Assembly: GCF_000376805.1 (NCBI RefSeq)
Contig: NZ_AQXT01000002.1
Coordinates: forward strand, 1,674,001-1,738,000
DNA length: 64,000 bases
Direction: 5' to 3'
Source: Henriciella marina DSM 19595
Lineage (GTDB): Bacteria; Pseudomonadota; Alphaproteobacteria; Caulobacterales; Hyphomonadaceae
Each line of letters opens with the position of its first letter. Position 1 is the first letter of the stretch. Shown here in pieces: positions 1 to 8,081 of the stretch. Made by a program: the position numbers and the translations under genes. The notes below the pieces were generated by a model that did not search any database, was not told the DNA's origin, and saw only the letters and a list, made by a program, of their open reading frames with translations.

Positions 1-770
1 TGGACGCCGTGATCTGCGCCGCCTCCAACATGCAGCGCGCCTATCCGGCCATGGCCATCGAAGTGCAGGAAGCGCTGGGTATCGAGGGCTTCTCCTTCGA
101 CATGAATGTGGCCTGCTCATCGGCGACCTTCGGCATCCAGACCGCGGCTGACTTTGTCCGCGCTGGCAATGCGAAATCAGTTCTCATGGTCAATCCGGAG
201 ATCACCTCCGGGCACCTCAACTGGACCGACCGCGACAGCCACTTCATCTTTGGCGATGTCGCAACAGCTGTTCTGGTCGAGGCAGAAGATATCGCCCCGC
301 AGCAGCACTGGAAAATCCTCGGCACCCAGCTGAAGACCAAATTCTCCAGTAATATCCGCAACAATTTCGGCTTCCTGAACCGCGCGGACCCGTCTGGCGA
401 AGGCCAGGCAGACAAGCTTTTCATCCAGGAAGGCCGCAAGGTCTTCAAGGAAGTGGTGCCGATGGTTTCTGAAATGATCCTGTCAGAACTCACGCGTCTC
501 GACCTCAAATCGGACGAGTTGAAGCGGCTCTGGCTGCACCAGGCCAATGCGAACATGAACAGGCTCATCTCGACCAAGGTACTCGGACATGAGGCCAGTG
601 AGGATGAAAGCCCGACCGTCCTCGACGAGTATGCAAACACATCCTCGGCCGGCTCGATCATCGCCTTTCACAAGCATTCGGGCGATTTCAAGTCGGGGGA
701 AAAGGGCCTGATCTGCTCTTTCGGCGCTGGCTATTCAGCAGGGACAGTCTTTGTGGAAAAGGCCGCCTGA
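1..770 (+). CDS. FabH-like beta-ketoacyl-ACP synthase III (5' end outside window)
   Basis: Condensing enzyme that would join an acyl-CoA primer to malonyl-ACP in fatty-acid synthesis. The frame is open from the first base, so the N-terminal part lies upstream. The thiolase-fold triad is visible: Cys in ACSSATFG, His in LHQAN and Asn in YANTSSAGS, about 113 residues further on. The stretch FDMNVACSSATFGIQ and the RDSHFIFGD motif resemble, from memory, Pseudomonas PA3286, a FabH homologue that uses medium-chain acyl-CoA. Substrate range is therefore inferred, not seen. A GTG at 9 is internal, not a real start. The pirin gene follows closely on the same strand. Confidence 0.9.
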   Translation, partial: DAVICAASNMQRAYPAMAIEVQEALGIEGFSFDMNVACSSATFGIQTAADFVRAGNAKSVLMVNPEITSGHLNWTDRDSHFIFGDVATAVLVEAEDIAPQQHWKILGTQLKTKFSSNIRNNFGFLNRADPSGEGQADKLFIQEGRKVFKEVVPMVSEMILSELTRLDLKSDELKRLWLHQANANMNRLISTKVLGHEASEDESPTVLDEYANTSSAGSIIAFHKHSGDFKSGEKGLICSFGAGYSAGTVFVEKAA

Positions 771-788
771 CCACCCTATGTGGCAGGT

Positions 789-1652
789 ATGACAGCACGC
801 ACCATCAAGGCGAAACACACCGCCTATAGAGACGATATTTCCGACCTGATTACGCGCCGACCGGTGCCAAACCGGGGGCTGGAGCAGGTCGACCCCTTCC
901 TGTTTCTCAACCATCATGGCCCACAGGTCTATCAGCCTGGCAATGACGGCCTGCCGTTCGGCCCGCACCCGCATCGCGGCTTTGAAACGGTGACCTTCAT
1001 CCTCGCAGGCAGCCTCGCCCATATGGATACGGGTGGGCATGAAAGCGTGATCCATGCTGGCGGGGTGCAGTGGATGACCGCAGGCTCTGGCCTCATCCAC
1101 GCAGAGCTGTCGCCGCCGGAATTCAAGCGTGATGGCGGAGATATGGAAATCCTGCAGCTCTGGGTGAACCTGCCGCCAGAGCTGAAGATGACGACGCCGC
1201 GCTATACCGGTCTGCAGGCAGCTGGTATACCCGCCATTGCTACAGATGGCGGCGCAACAGTTAACCTTGTTGCAGGTCAGTTCGCTGGAAAAAGTGGCCC
1301 CGTCGACTCGCTGACAGGCGTCATGATGTCGACCGTGGATATCCCGGCTGGCGGGGCGGTTTCCCTGCCCGCCCCGAAGGGCCGTAACGTGTTCTTCTAT
1401 GTGGTGAGAGGCGGGGCCGATATTGGCGGAGATCCCGCAAACAAGTTCGAGCTCGTCGAGTTCAAAGATGATGGCGAGCACATTGAGGTCAGCGCACCAA
1501 ACGGGGCTTACCTTCTCTATGGTCACGCAGAGCCGATCGGCGCGCCTGTCGTGGCCCGCGGGCCATTTGTCATGAATACGGAAGCTGAAATTCGGGACGC
1601 GATCGCGGATTATCAGGCAGGCAAGTTCAACCGCGAGCCGGTCAATACCTAG
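789..1652 (+). CDS. Pirin family protein
   Basis: Bicupin of the pirin family. Members bind iron or have quercetinase activity, but their cellular role is mostly unknown. The family hallmark GPHPHRGFETVTFILAG lies near residues 57-73 and supplies the N-terminal cupin metal histidines. A further GLIHAE motif follows, and the C-terminal cupin is present. Length (about 287 residues) fits the family. I chose ATG 789 because the in-frame GTG at 780 has no ribosome binding site, although 789 also has only a weak one. It lies 18 bp after the FabH-like gene and is probably co-transcribed. It ends with a TAG that overlaps by 4 bp the stop of the small reverse-strand gene. Confidence 0.9.
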   Translation: MTARTIKAKHTAYRDDISDLITRRPVPNRGLEQVDPFLFLNHHGPQVYQPGNDGLPFGPHPHRGFETVTFILAGSLAHMDTGGHESVIHAGGVQWMTAGSGLIHAELSPPEFKRDGGDMEILQLWVNLPPELKMTTPRYTGLQAAGIPAIATDGGATVNLVAGQFAGKSGPVDSLTGVMMSTVDIPAGGAVSLPAPKGRNVFFYVVRGGADIGGDPANKFELVEFKDDGEHIEVSAPNGAYLLYGHAEPIGAPVVARGPFVMNTEAEIRDAIADYQAGKFNREPVNT

Positions 1653-1792
1653 TCCTCGTCGTCGCCGAGGTCACTCCAAAGGATGGATTTGCAGCTGCGG
1701 GCGGCCTCGACCGTTATGATCAGGGCCGCCCCGGCGAGGACCCACCAGGGTGCGGACGCGTTCTCCGCCGCATGCATCACCATATCCACCAT
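1649..1792 (-). CDS. Small membrane protein, 47 residues, unknown function
   Basis: Unrecognised small protein. From ATG at 1792 it reads MVDMVMHAAENASAPWW, then one hydrophobic segment (about residues 17-29, VLAGAALIITVEA), then a short tail ending in the acidic residues GDDED. A GGAG Shine-Dalgarno sequence lies 5 bases before the ATG. Its TAG stop shares CTAG with the pirin stop, the same 4-bp convergent overlap seen at other gene ends here, which supports it as a real gene. A single-pass membrane peptide with a C-terminal acidic tail is the most that can be said. No partner gene is evident. Confidence 0.5.
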   Translation of the reverse strand: MVDMVMHAAENASAPWWVLAGAALIITVEAARSCKSILWSDLGDDED

Positions 1793-1946
1793 AATCACTC
1801 CGCCTCGGCTTTGCCGTTGTCATTGAGGACATTTATCGCGGAGATGCCTTAACGAGGTCTCACCAATTGAAGGCAATTAGGAGGCAGTTCGTAAGCGAAA
1901 TGCGGCGTTTTCTTTACCCTGTCCGGCAGATGTATACATAAGCCCC

Positions 1947-2573
1947 ATGAGTGCCCGCCCATCGCCGAGATCACGAAAAGCCCCCGACCGGGTCTGGCAG
2001 CGCATGCTTTCAGGCCGCCGGCTGGACCTGCTTGACCCGTCACCTGTCGATATCGAGGTCGACGACATTGCGCATGGCCTTGCGAGAGTTGCGCGCTGGA
2101 ATGGCCAGACCCTTGGCGACCACGCCTTTTCGGTGGCCGAACACAGCGTCATCGTCGAGAGCATATGCGGTGAGCTGGAGCCGGCCCTGCCAGCCGCTGA
2201 CCGGCTGATGGCGCTCCACCACGACGCCGCCGAATACGTCATCGGCGACATGATCTCGCCCTTCAAGACGGTACTCGGCGATGGTTACAAGGATATCGAA
2301 AATCGGCTGACAGAGGCGATCCATGTCCGCTTTGGCCTGCCAGCCCGCCTGCCCGCAAAGTTGAAAAAACTGATCAAGCGCGCCGACCATATCTGCGCCT
2401 GGTTCGAGGCGACGCAGCTTGCTGGATTCTCTACGGATGAGGCAAACCGTCTGTTCGGCACGCCGCCAGAAGGGATAACCCTTACCCTGGCGCCATGTGC
2501 CCCGACCAAGGCGCAGGCGATTTTCATCACCCGCCACGAAACCCTGCTGCATGAAATGGAGCGGGCGACCTGA
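1947..2573 (+). CDS. HD-domain phosphohydrolase, YfbR-like
   Basis: Metal-dependent phosphohydrolase, most like the YfbR 5'-nucleotidase group; the substrate is not determinable. The HD metal ligands are visible: H66 in AEHS, H92-D93 in HHDAAE and D147 in KRADH. Length 208 aa is ordinary. ATG 1947 was chosen because upstream sequence carries no other in-frame start; no strong Shine-Dalgarno precedes it. Its TGA overlaps the ATG of the next gene (TGATG at 2571-2575), so the two are translationally coupled. The pairing with a NUDIX-type regulator suggests nucleotide or NAD housekeeping, which is inference. Confidence 0.85.
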   Translation: MSARPSPRSRKAPDRVWQRMLSGRRLDLLDPSPVDIEVDDIAHGLARVARWNGQTLGDHAFSVAEHSVIVESICGELEPALPAADRLMALHHDAAEYVIGDMISPFKTVLGDGYKDIENRLTEAIHVRFGLPARLPAKLKKLIKRADHICAWFEATQLAGFSTDEANRLFGTPPEGITLTLAPCAPTKAQAIFITRHETLLHEMERAT

Positions 2574-3526
2574 TGGCGATCCCGCTGATCATCGGGCTAT
2601 CGGTCGTCATCGTCGCCAGCGATGGGGAAACCCCGCGCGTCCTGGTCAATCGCCGCGATGGCGGGCTTGGCGGCCTGCCTTTCGGCACGTTCGACCCAGA
2701 GGGCCATCGCACGTTCGAGCTTGCCCTGCGCGGCTGGGTACGTGAGCAGACAGGCTTCGACCTTGGCTATGTCGAGCAGCTCTACACATTCGGCGACCGT
2801 GACCGCGAAACACCCGAAGCGACGCTGGCCGATGCGCCGGCAGACGCCCGCGTCGTCTCCGTCGGCTACCTCGCCTTGACGGCCGACCAGCAGCGCCTGC
2901 CCGACCGGCTCGAAGCGCGCTGGCGCGGCTGGTACAGCCATTTCCCATGGGAAGATCATCGCGCCGGTCGCCCTGCCCTGATCGACAGTGAAATCGTCCC
3001 CCGGCTTGCGACCTGGGCGGCTGGCTCGGACTCGCGGCGCACACGCATCGATCTCGCCTTTGGCCTTAACGGCCGGGACTGGAGCGAGGACCGTGTGCTG
3101 GAACGCTATGAACTCCTCTATGAAGCCGGCCTTGTTATCGAGTGCGCGCGCGACGCCGATCTGCCCTTGCCCGACATCAGGCTGGGAGAGCCAATGGCGT
3201 CTGACCACAGACGGATCCTGGCAACCGCGATGGAACGCCTGCGGGGCAAGATCCGATATCGGCCTGTTGTCTTCGAATTGATGCCCGAGCGCTTTACGCT
3301 GTCTGATCTGCAGACTGCCTGCGAAGGCATTTTAGGCCTGCCCCTGCACAAGCAGAATTTCCGCCGCGCCCTGGACCGGACGGGGCTCGTCTGTGGAACA
3401 GGTGAGATGAAGGCAGGCACAGGCGGGCGCCCGGCAGAGCTTTACCGCTTCATGCGCGAACGGGTCAGGAAGAGCGCTGCGATTGGCATCACCACGCCAG
3501 CCCTGCGGCGCGAAGGCCGGGACTAA
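2573..3526 (+). CDS. NrtR-like NUDIX-domain regulator (NAD metabolism)
   Basis: Two-domain protein. A NUDIX-like fold occupies roughly residues 1-150 and a winged-helix domain roughly 225-305. The C-terminal block (RPVVFELMPERFTLSDLQ, then GTGGRPAELYRF) is the signature of NrtR-type repressors of NAD synthesis. A canonical catalytic Nudix box with REx2EE is not visible in the N-terminal domain, so it more likely senses an ADP-ribose-type ligand than hydrolyses it. The start overlaps the HD-hydrolase stop. No NAD biosynthesis gene is adjacent, so its target is not shown here. It ends convergently with the rhomboid gene, sharing CTAA. Confidence 0.8.
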   Translation: MAIPLIIGLSVVIVASDGETPRVLVNRRDGGLGGLPFGTFDPEGHRTFELALRGWVREQTGFDLGYVEQLYTFGDRDRETPEATLADAPADARVVSVGYLALTADQQRLPDRLEARWRGWYSHFPWEDHRAGRPALIDSEIVPRLATWAAGSDSRRTRIDLAFGLNGRDWSEDRVLERYELLYEAGLVIECARDADLPLPDIRLGEPMASDHRRILATAMERLRGKIRYRPVVFELMPERFTLSDLQTACEGILGLPLHKQNFRRALDRTGLVCGTGEMKAGTGGRPAELYRFMRERVRKSAAIGITTPALRREGRD

Positions 3527-4212
3527 AGCCGCTTTACCAGCCGCCACAGGCGCGTATTGAACACCGCCAGCAAGAGCGGGAAGAGCACGATACCGCCGGC
3601 AACCCCGCCAATATGCGCGGCCCAGGCCAGCCTGATCCCGATGATCGAAGCCATAAACTCCCCGACCACCGCAATGACGAGGTTGATCACGACCCACGGG
3701 ACGGAGATGCGCACCGCGCCCTTCAGCCCGCCGCGCAGCCAGCCAACGGCCGGAATAAAGCCCGATAGCGCCGAAGATGCGCCGATGGCGAGTTCTGACT
3801 GGCCGGTAAACTCGCTCCAGCCAATCTGGAAAAGCGCGCCAGCGATAGCGCATCCTGCAAAAAAGAGCAGGAAGGCAAACGCCCCCTTGCGGCCAATGCC
3901 AAGCGCGATCGCCACGGGTGGGCCGAAGGCGACCAGCGCCATCATGTTCATCACCAGATGGAAGATGCCGCCATGCAGAAAGACGTGCAGGACCAGCGGC
4001 GCAAAATGCCCCAAGGGCCTGTAAACACCGGCAAATTCCGGCCCGCCCGCAATTGCGCCCGCATCGAACATCCAGTTCGCAATCCAGGGGTCGAGGATAA
4101 ATTCCCACTGTGAAAGCAGCTGCACGGACGTCGCTGCGATGATCACGCCGGTCAGGACGACGACGATCGGCGGCAACGTGTTGAAAAGCGGCTCACGGCG
4201 CCCGCTCAGCAT
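3523..4212 (-). CDS. Rhomboid family intramembrane serine protease
   Basis: Integral membrane protease that would cleave transmembrane substrates. Counting from ATG 4212, the HGGIFHLVMNM loop-helix motif is at about 80-90, the catalytic serine is in GASSALSG (S146) and the catalytic histidine in AAHIGG (H200). Six or so membrane helices fit the rhomboid core. The start is uncertain: in-frame GTG codons at 4236 and 4326 would add up to 38 polar residues, but none of the three has a convincing ribosome binding site and the longest would run into the promoter of the divergent acyl-CoA dehydrogenase. Confidence 0.85.
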   Translation of the reverse strand: MLSGRREPLFNTLPPIVVVLTGVIIAATSVQLLSQWEFILDPWIANWMFDAGAIAGGPEFAGVYRPLGHFAPLVLHVFLHGGIFHLVMNMMALVAFGPPVAIALGIGRKGAFAFLLFFAGCAIAGALFQIGWSEFTGQSELAIGASSALSGFIPAVGWLRGGLKGAVRISVPWVVINLVIAVVGEFMASIIGIRLAWAAHIGGVAGGIVLFPLLLAVFNTRLWRLVKRL

Positions 4213-4364
4213 TTCTGGGGAAGGTTGATATCTCACAGTGACATCTAAGCCACACGCACGCGCATGGTAAAGGCTGGGGCGGGTTACAGTGTCTTCACTT
4301 TCTGCCAAAACCTGCCCCGGCGTCACGAATTGATTTCGCCTGCCACTTGGCCACGATCCGCTTC

Positions 4365-5546
4365 ATGGCAAAAACACAAGAGATCACTTTCGACAGCCTC
4401 CGTCCGCCCGCAATCTGGATGGACGAGACCCATTCGATCTGGCGCAAGTCCGTTCGCGGCTTCATCGACAAGGAACTGGTTCCCAATATCGAGGCATGGG
4501 AGGAAGCAGGGGAAATCCCGCGCGACATCTATCCCAAAGCGGCAGAAGCCGGCCTTATCGGCATGGGCTATCCCGAAGAATATGGCGGCGCGGGCACCGA
4601 TTTTGACCGCTTCCACGGAACGGTGACCTCTGAAGAGCTTGCCCGCATGGGGGCTGGCGGGGTGTCTTCGGCGCTGATGATCCACGGCATCGGCCTGCCG
4701 CCCATCATGGTTGGCGGCAGCGAGGACATGAAACGCGAAATCGCGCCGCAGGTCCTCTCAGGCAAGAAGCAGATCAGCCTTGGCATTACCGAACCTGGCG
4801 GCGGGTCGGATGTCGCGCAGCTGAAGACCAATGCCAAGAAGTCCGGCAATGGCTGGCTGGTCAACGGCTCAAAGACCTACATCACCGGCGGCATGACATC
4901 GAAATGGCTGACCTGCGCGGTGCGCACGGGCGGGCCCGGCATGGGCGGTATCTCGCTGATGCTGATCGACCTTGAGGCGGAAGGCGTGTCACGCACCAAA
5001 CTGCCCAAGATGGGCTGGTGGGCATCTGACACCGCGACGATCCATTTCGATGATGTGTTCGTGCCGCCTGAGAACCTGATCGGTGAGGTCGATCGCGGCT
5101 TTGTCAGCATCATGGCGAACTTCAATGGCGAACGCCTCGGCATGGCCGCGCAGGCCGCCGCATGTGCCCGCGTCTGCATCGAGGAAGCCGCAGCCTGGGC
5201 GCAGCAGCGGGAGACGTTCGGCAAGCGCCTCGCTGACCATCAGGTCATTCGCCACAAGATTGCCGCCATGTGCCAGCGCGTCTGGGCAACGACCGCCATG
5301 CTGGATCAGTTGACGTGGCGGGTGCAGAACGGCGAGCAGCCGATTGCGGAGCTTGCCATGCTGAAAGTGCAGGCCACCGAGACGATGGAGTTCTGTGCCC
5401 GCGAAGCGATGCAGATCCTTGGCGGGGCAGGCTTTATCCGAGGCCACCGGGTAGAGCGCATCTACCGCGAAGTGCGCGTGATGGCGATTGGTGGCGGCTC
5501 GGAAGAGATCATGCGCGACCTTGCCTCGCGCCAGCTCGGTCTCTGA
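4365..5546 (+). CDS. Acyl-CoA dehydrogenase
   Basis: FAD-dependent acyl-CoA dehydrogenase making the first alpha,beta double bond in acyl-CoA breakdown. It has the signature ITEPGGGSD, an FAD/substrate fold and ILGGAGFIRGH near the C-terminus. The usual MCAD-type catalytic Glu position reads GGGSEEIM, so the base is not there. A Glu in the motif NGERLGMAAQ occupies the position used by isovaleryl- and long-chain dehydrogenases, which suggests a branched or longer substrate (inference). ATG 4365 is preferred to an in-frame TTG at 4347. Length 393 aa is standard. Confidence 0.9.
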   Translation: MAKTQEITFDSLRPPAIWMDETHSIWRKSVRGFIDKELVPNIEAWEEAGEIPRDIYPKAAEAGLIGMGYPEEYGGAGTDFDRFHGTVTSEELARMGAGGVSSALMIHGIGLPPIMVGGSEDMKREIAPQVLSGKKQISLGITEPGGGSDVAQLKTNAKKSGNGWLVNGSKTYITGGMTSKWLTCAVRTGGPGMGGISLMLIDLEAEGVSRTKLPKMGWWASDTATIHFDDVFVPPENLIGEVDRGFVSIMANFNGERLGMAAQAAACARVCIEEAAAWAQQRETFGKRLADHQVIRHKIAAMCQRVWATTAMLDQLTWRVQNGEQPIAELAMLKVQATETMEFCAREAMQILGGAGFIRGHRVERIYREVRVMAIGGGSEEIMRDLASRQLGL

Positions 5547-5567
5547 GGCCCCTGCGGAACTGAACTC

Positions 5568-5596
5568 CCTCCTGTCCGACTAGACCAGACAGGAGG
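5568..5596 (+). promoter_or_regulatory. Hairpin that buries a Shine-Dalgarno sequence
   Basis: CCTCCTGTC (5568-5576) and GACAGGAGG (5588-5596) are perfect 9-bp inverted repeats with an 11-base loop. The right arm contains the AGGAGG that serves ATG 5605, so in RNA the ribosome site would be closed. There is no T-run after it, so it is unlikely to be a terminator for the acyl-CoA dehydrogenase. The regulated reading frame now looks degraded. Confidence 0.5.
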
Positions 5597-5604
5597 CGCT
5601 TTCG

Positions 5605-5746
5605 ATGACAATGGCCATCGTCGTGATCGTGGTGACATCGGCGCTACTGGCCGGCGCTGCGTGGGGGTTATTTGGCCCGCTTCCCAAACGCGTTGAGAGA
5701 TTCCTTTGGTTTCGTCCTTGCCTATAGCCTCTCATCGCTTGGCTAA
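5605..5746 (+). pseudogene. Remnant of a ZIP-like metal transporter gene
   Basis: From ATG 5605, with AGGAGG eight bases upstream, the frame reads one membrane helix then GAAWGLFGPLPKRVERF, which resembles from memory the N-terminus of proteobacterial ZIP-family proteins. That frame stops at 5727. In the next frame, FGFVLAYSLSSLG and a stop (5705-5746) look like a membrane-protein C-terminus. The simplest reading is a gene whose middle was deleted with a frameshift. A 40-residue membrane peptide could still be made. Family assignment is tentative. A Zur-type regulator lies 0.85 kb downstream, which fits a zinc theme. Confidence 0.45.
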
Positions 5747-5840
5747 GAAGGATTAAGGGAACCGCGCTTTCTGTACTTTCGTTAAGCTTCTGAACTGGCG
5801 CGCCTCTATCTGGCCCGCGCTGGGCAATCAGGAGTAAAGA

Positions 5841-6281
5841 ATGAAAAAGACCATCCTCGCCTCATGCCTTATTGGCGCAGCCATCATGCTACCCGCCTGC
5901 GGGACAAGCGACAGTGAAAAAAGCGAGATGTTCAATCAGTGCCGGATGGTGCTGGGGGACCGGACGCTGAGCACCAACATTCGCGAAGCCGACACCACGC
6001 CGGACGCGGCCTGTACCTGCCTTGAAGCCACGCTCGATGATGGCGGCGATGACCGCGAGAAGATCTCGACCTTCTTCGAAAGAATATCTACCCGCATGGC
6101 TTCTGCCGACGAGAACGCCAAGGAGGCGACCGATGCGCTGGTCTCCGGCATCCTCCTGCCAGACGATGCCGACTCCGACGACGGCGAGACCTTCGCGGAC
6201 AATCTCTCCGCCTTCAACAGGGTCGTGAACACGATGCTGAAAGAGACAAAAGAGAATAATGGCGCCTGCCCGGCCATCTAG
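5841..6281 (+). CDS. Small predicted lipoprotein, unknown function
   Basis: A 146-residue secreted protein. It has a basic N-terminus (MKK), a hydrophobic stretch and the lipobox LPAC (Cys20), so signal peptidase II processing and membrane anchoring are expected. The mature part is acidic with several further cysteines, and I recognise no domain. AGGAG lies seven bases before ATG 5841. A terminator hairpin follows at 6307. It appears to be a single-gene unit. Function unknown. Confidence 0.75.
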   Translation: MKKTILASCLIGAAIMLPACGTSDSEKSEMFNQCRMVLGDRTLSTNIREADTTPDAACTCLEATLDDGGDDREKISTFFERISTRMASADENAKEATDALVSGILLPDDADSDDGETFADNLSAFNRVVNTMLKETKENNGACPAI

Positions 6282-6306
6282 GCTGCGGGTGTAAGAGATG
6301 GGAAGA

Positions 6307-6336
6307 GGCCCCCCGTATTTGCGGAGGGCCTTTTCT
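6307..6336 (+). terminator. Rho-independent terminator after the lipoprotein gene
   Basis: GGCCCCCCG (6307-6315) pairs with CGGAGGGCC (6322-6330) with one mismatch, followed by TTTTCTGT. It lies 25 bases after the lipoprotein stop. Confidence 0.75.
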
Positions 6337-6357
6337 GTCGAGCGAACGGGCCATCAT

Positions 6358-6453
6358 CTAGAACCGATAGCCAAAACCCAGCCCGACGATGACAGGGTTG
6401 ATCTCGACATCGGCATCGGCGTTGAAGGCCCATCCGCCCGGCTGGCCGGCGAG
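6358..6453 (-). pseudogene. C-terminal remnant of an OmpW-like outer membrane protein
   Basis: Read on the minus strand, the last 31 codons before TAG at 6358 encode ADADVEINPVIVGLGFGYRF, the final beta-strands and terminal aromatic residue typical of OmpW-family porins. The frame is closed upstream by TAG at 6454-6456, and no N-terminal part is present in any frame. I see a decayed gene tail, not a functional gene. With the lipoprotein terminator and Zur-type gene it fills the 316-bp gap 6282-6597; nothing else is seen there. Confidence 0.6.
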
Positions 6454-6597
6454 CTAAGCATCTGCCTAAAAAGAGGATATTGGCCGTGCCGCCGCGCACC
6501 TCCATACCGCGCGTCATGAGCGCGCGACTACGCATGACGCGGCCCGGTGCAGTGTTTCTGACTGGAAATTACGCCCGAAACATCCGACATTACTGCC

Positions 6598-7083
6598 ATG
6601 GCCCATGCCGACACACATACTCATGCTCACGCCAACACACCCTGCAGCCCGCAGGATGTAGATGCATTCCTCGCTGAGGCAGAGGCGCTCGCGGCTGAGC
6701 GCGGCCAGCGTATGACCAGGATCCGGCGCAAGGTTCTGCGGCTTCTTCTGGAAAGCGATGAGCCGTCAAAGGCCTACGACCTTCTCGCCAATCTTGATGG
6801 TGAGGGCGCAGCAAAGCCGCCGACTGTCTACCGCGCGCTGGACTTCCTTCAGGAACAGGGCCTCGCCCACAAGATCGAGAGCCTCAACGCCTATGTCGCC
6901 TGCGGCCATACCAGCCACAAGCATTCGGCGGTCTTCCTCATATGCGAGACGTGCGGCGCGGCTGAAGAGCTTCATGCCGTGGCGACCAATGAGGCGCTGC
7001 GGGCTGAAACCGCTGCGGCCGGTTTCACGGTGCGACAGGCCGTTATCGAAGCACGCGGCACCTGCCGGACCTGCGCAGCCTGA
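6598..7083 (+). CDS. zur: Fur-family transcriptional repressor, probably Zur
   Basis: Metal-responsive repressor. A histidine-rich N-terminus (HADTHTHAHAN) precedes a winged helix (RMTRIRRKVLRLLL to PPTVYRALDFLQEQGL, about 40-87) and a dimerisation/metal domain. HTSHKHSAVFLICETCG carries sensor histidines and a CxxC zinc site; a second CxxC (CRTC) is near the C-terminus. The arrangement and low similarity to iron-sensing Fur favour zinc uptake regulation, as does the ZIP-like remnant nearby. No convincing Zur box was identified by eye. ATG 6598 gives the usual length (161 aa). Confidence 0.8.
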   Translation: MAHADTHTHAHANTPCSPQDVDAFLAEAEALAAERGQRMTRIRRKVLRLLLESDEPSKAYDLLANLDGEGAAKPPTVYRALDFLQEQGLAHKIESLNAYVACGHTSHKHSAVFLICETCGAAEELHAVATNEALRAETAAAGFTVRQAVIEARGTCRTCAA

Positions 7084-7157
7084 AGCCCGGTTGCGCGCCG
7101 GAGCGAGCGCGGATACGTCTCTGCCATTGACGCGATAGTCGCCGGGAGGACGCCAGC

Positions 7158-8081
7158 TTGATCGATCTTTGGAAGGGCAGTGCGAACACCTGGGACTGTG
7201 ATGAGATGGGACATATGAATGTCCGCATCTATCTGGAAAAGGCGTTCGAAGGGCTCGGCACACTCGCCGCTCACTGCCATATGAGCCATGTCTACCAGGC
7301 AGGCTCGCCGTCGACGCTCATCCCGCTCGAACAGCATATCCGTTTCATGCGCGAGGTTCATCCCGGCCGTCCGCTTCACATGCGCGGCTGCGTCCTCGAC
7401 GTGGATGAAACGCAGGTCACGGTCTATCAGGAATTGATCCACGGCGACGGCACACCGGCAGCCGCCTTTCGGACAAAACTCGTGCACGCCTCGTCCGATG
7501 CGCTCAAACCTTTTCCATGGAGTGACCGGACGAAAAAGGCGCTGACCGAGCTGATCGGTGAGCCGCCCGCCTCAACCGCGCCGCGCGGCATCGACTTTTC
7601 CGTAAATCCCCTGCCCGACGAGGCGGTCACGCTCTCCCATGCTGACGCCCAGGGCGTCCAGATGATCGGCCAGGGCATGGTGTCGCCGCAGCATTGCGAC
7701 GTGTTTGGCCGGATGAAACCCGCCTGGTTCATCGGGCGCGTGTCAGATTCCGTGCCGAACCTGCTCTATGACTGGCGCCAGAAAGTTGCCGGTGCGATTG
7801 AGGGCAGCCGTATGGGCGCAGCGGTCCTCGAGAACCGGATCATCTTTCGCAGCTGGCCAAAGGCGGGCGACCTCTTTCAGGTCCGTACCTCCCTCGCCAG
7901 GGCCGAAGAGAAAATCCATTCGCTTGTTCACTGGATGCTGGACCCGGTCACCGGCAAGCCCTGGATGACCAGCGAAGCGGTGGCCGTGACCTTCGATCAG
8001 GAAACGCGCAAAACCATCGCCACACCGCCAGCGCTGATGGAAGAACTGGCAGAGATCGCGCCGGGCGACCTCTCTATCTAA
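7158..8081 (+). CDS. Acyl-CoA thioesterase, double hotdog
   Basis: Thioesterase family protein with two hotdog domains (about 1-130 and 170-290). The N-terminal WDCDEMGHMN motif contains the Asp used for catalysis in 4-hydroxybenzoyl-CoA-type thioesterases; a second PQHCDVFGRM motif echoes it in the C-terminal half. The start is TTG at 7158, supported by GGGAGGA seven bases upstream and by the motif lying close to the N-terminus. Substrate unknown. It converges with an alpha/beta hydrolase, sharing CTAA at the stops. Confidence 0.85.
   Translation: MIDLWKGSANTWDCDEMGHMNVRIYLEKAFEGLGTLAAHCHMSHVYQAGSPSTLIPLEQHIRFMREVHPGRPLHMRGCVLDVDETQVTVYQELIHGDGTPAAAFRTKLVHASSDALKPFPWSDRTKKALTELIGEPPASTAPRGIDFSVNPLPDEAVTLSHADAQGVQMIGQGMVSPQHCDVFGRMKPAWFIGRVSDSVPNLLYDWRQKVAGAIEGSRMGAAVLENRIIFRSWPKAGDLFQVRTSLARAEEKIHSLVHWMLDPVTGKPWMTSEAVAVTFDQETRKTIATPPALMEELAEIAPGDLSI

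Noticed and set aside
735-1526. Long minus-strand open frame (263 codons) across the pirin gene
   Set aside because: It is antisense to a clear pirin gene, has no recognisable domain and reflects third-position GC bias.
1899-1940. 13-codon upstream frame before the HD-hydrolase gene
   Set aside because: The AGGAGG lies about 14 bases from its ATG, too far, and the peptide has no regulatory-like codon pattern.
4212-4326. 38-residue N-terminal extension of the rhomboid protein
   Set aside because: Polar, without a ribosome site, and it would occupy the promoter of the divergent gene.
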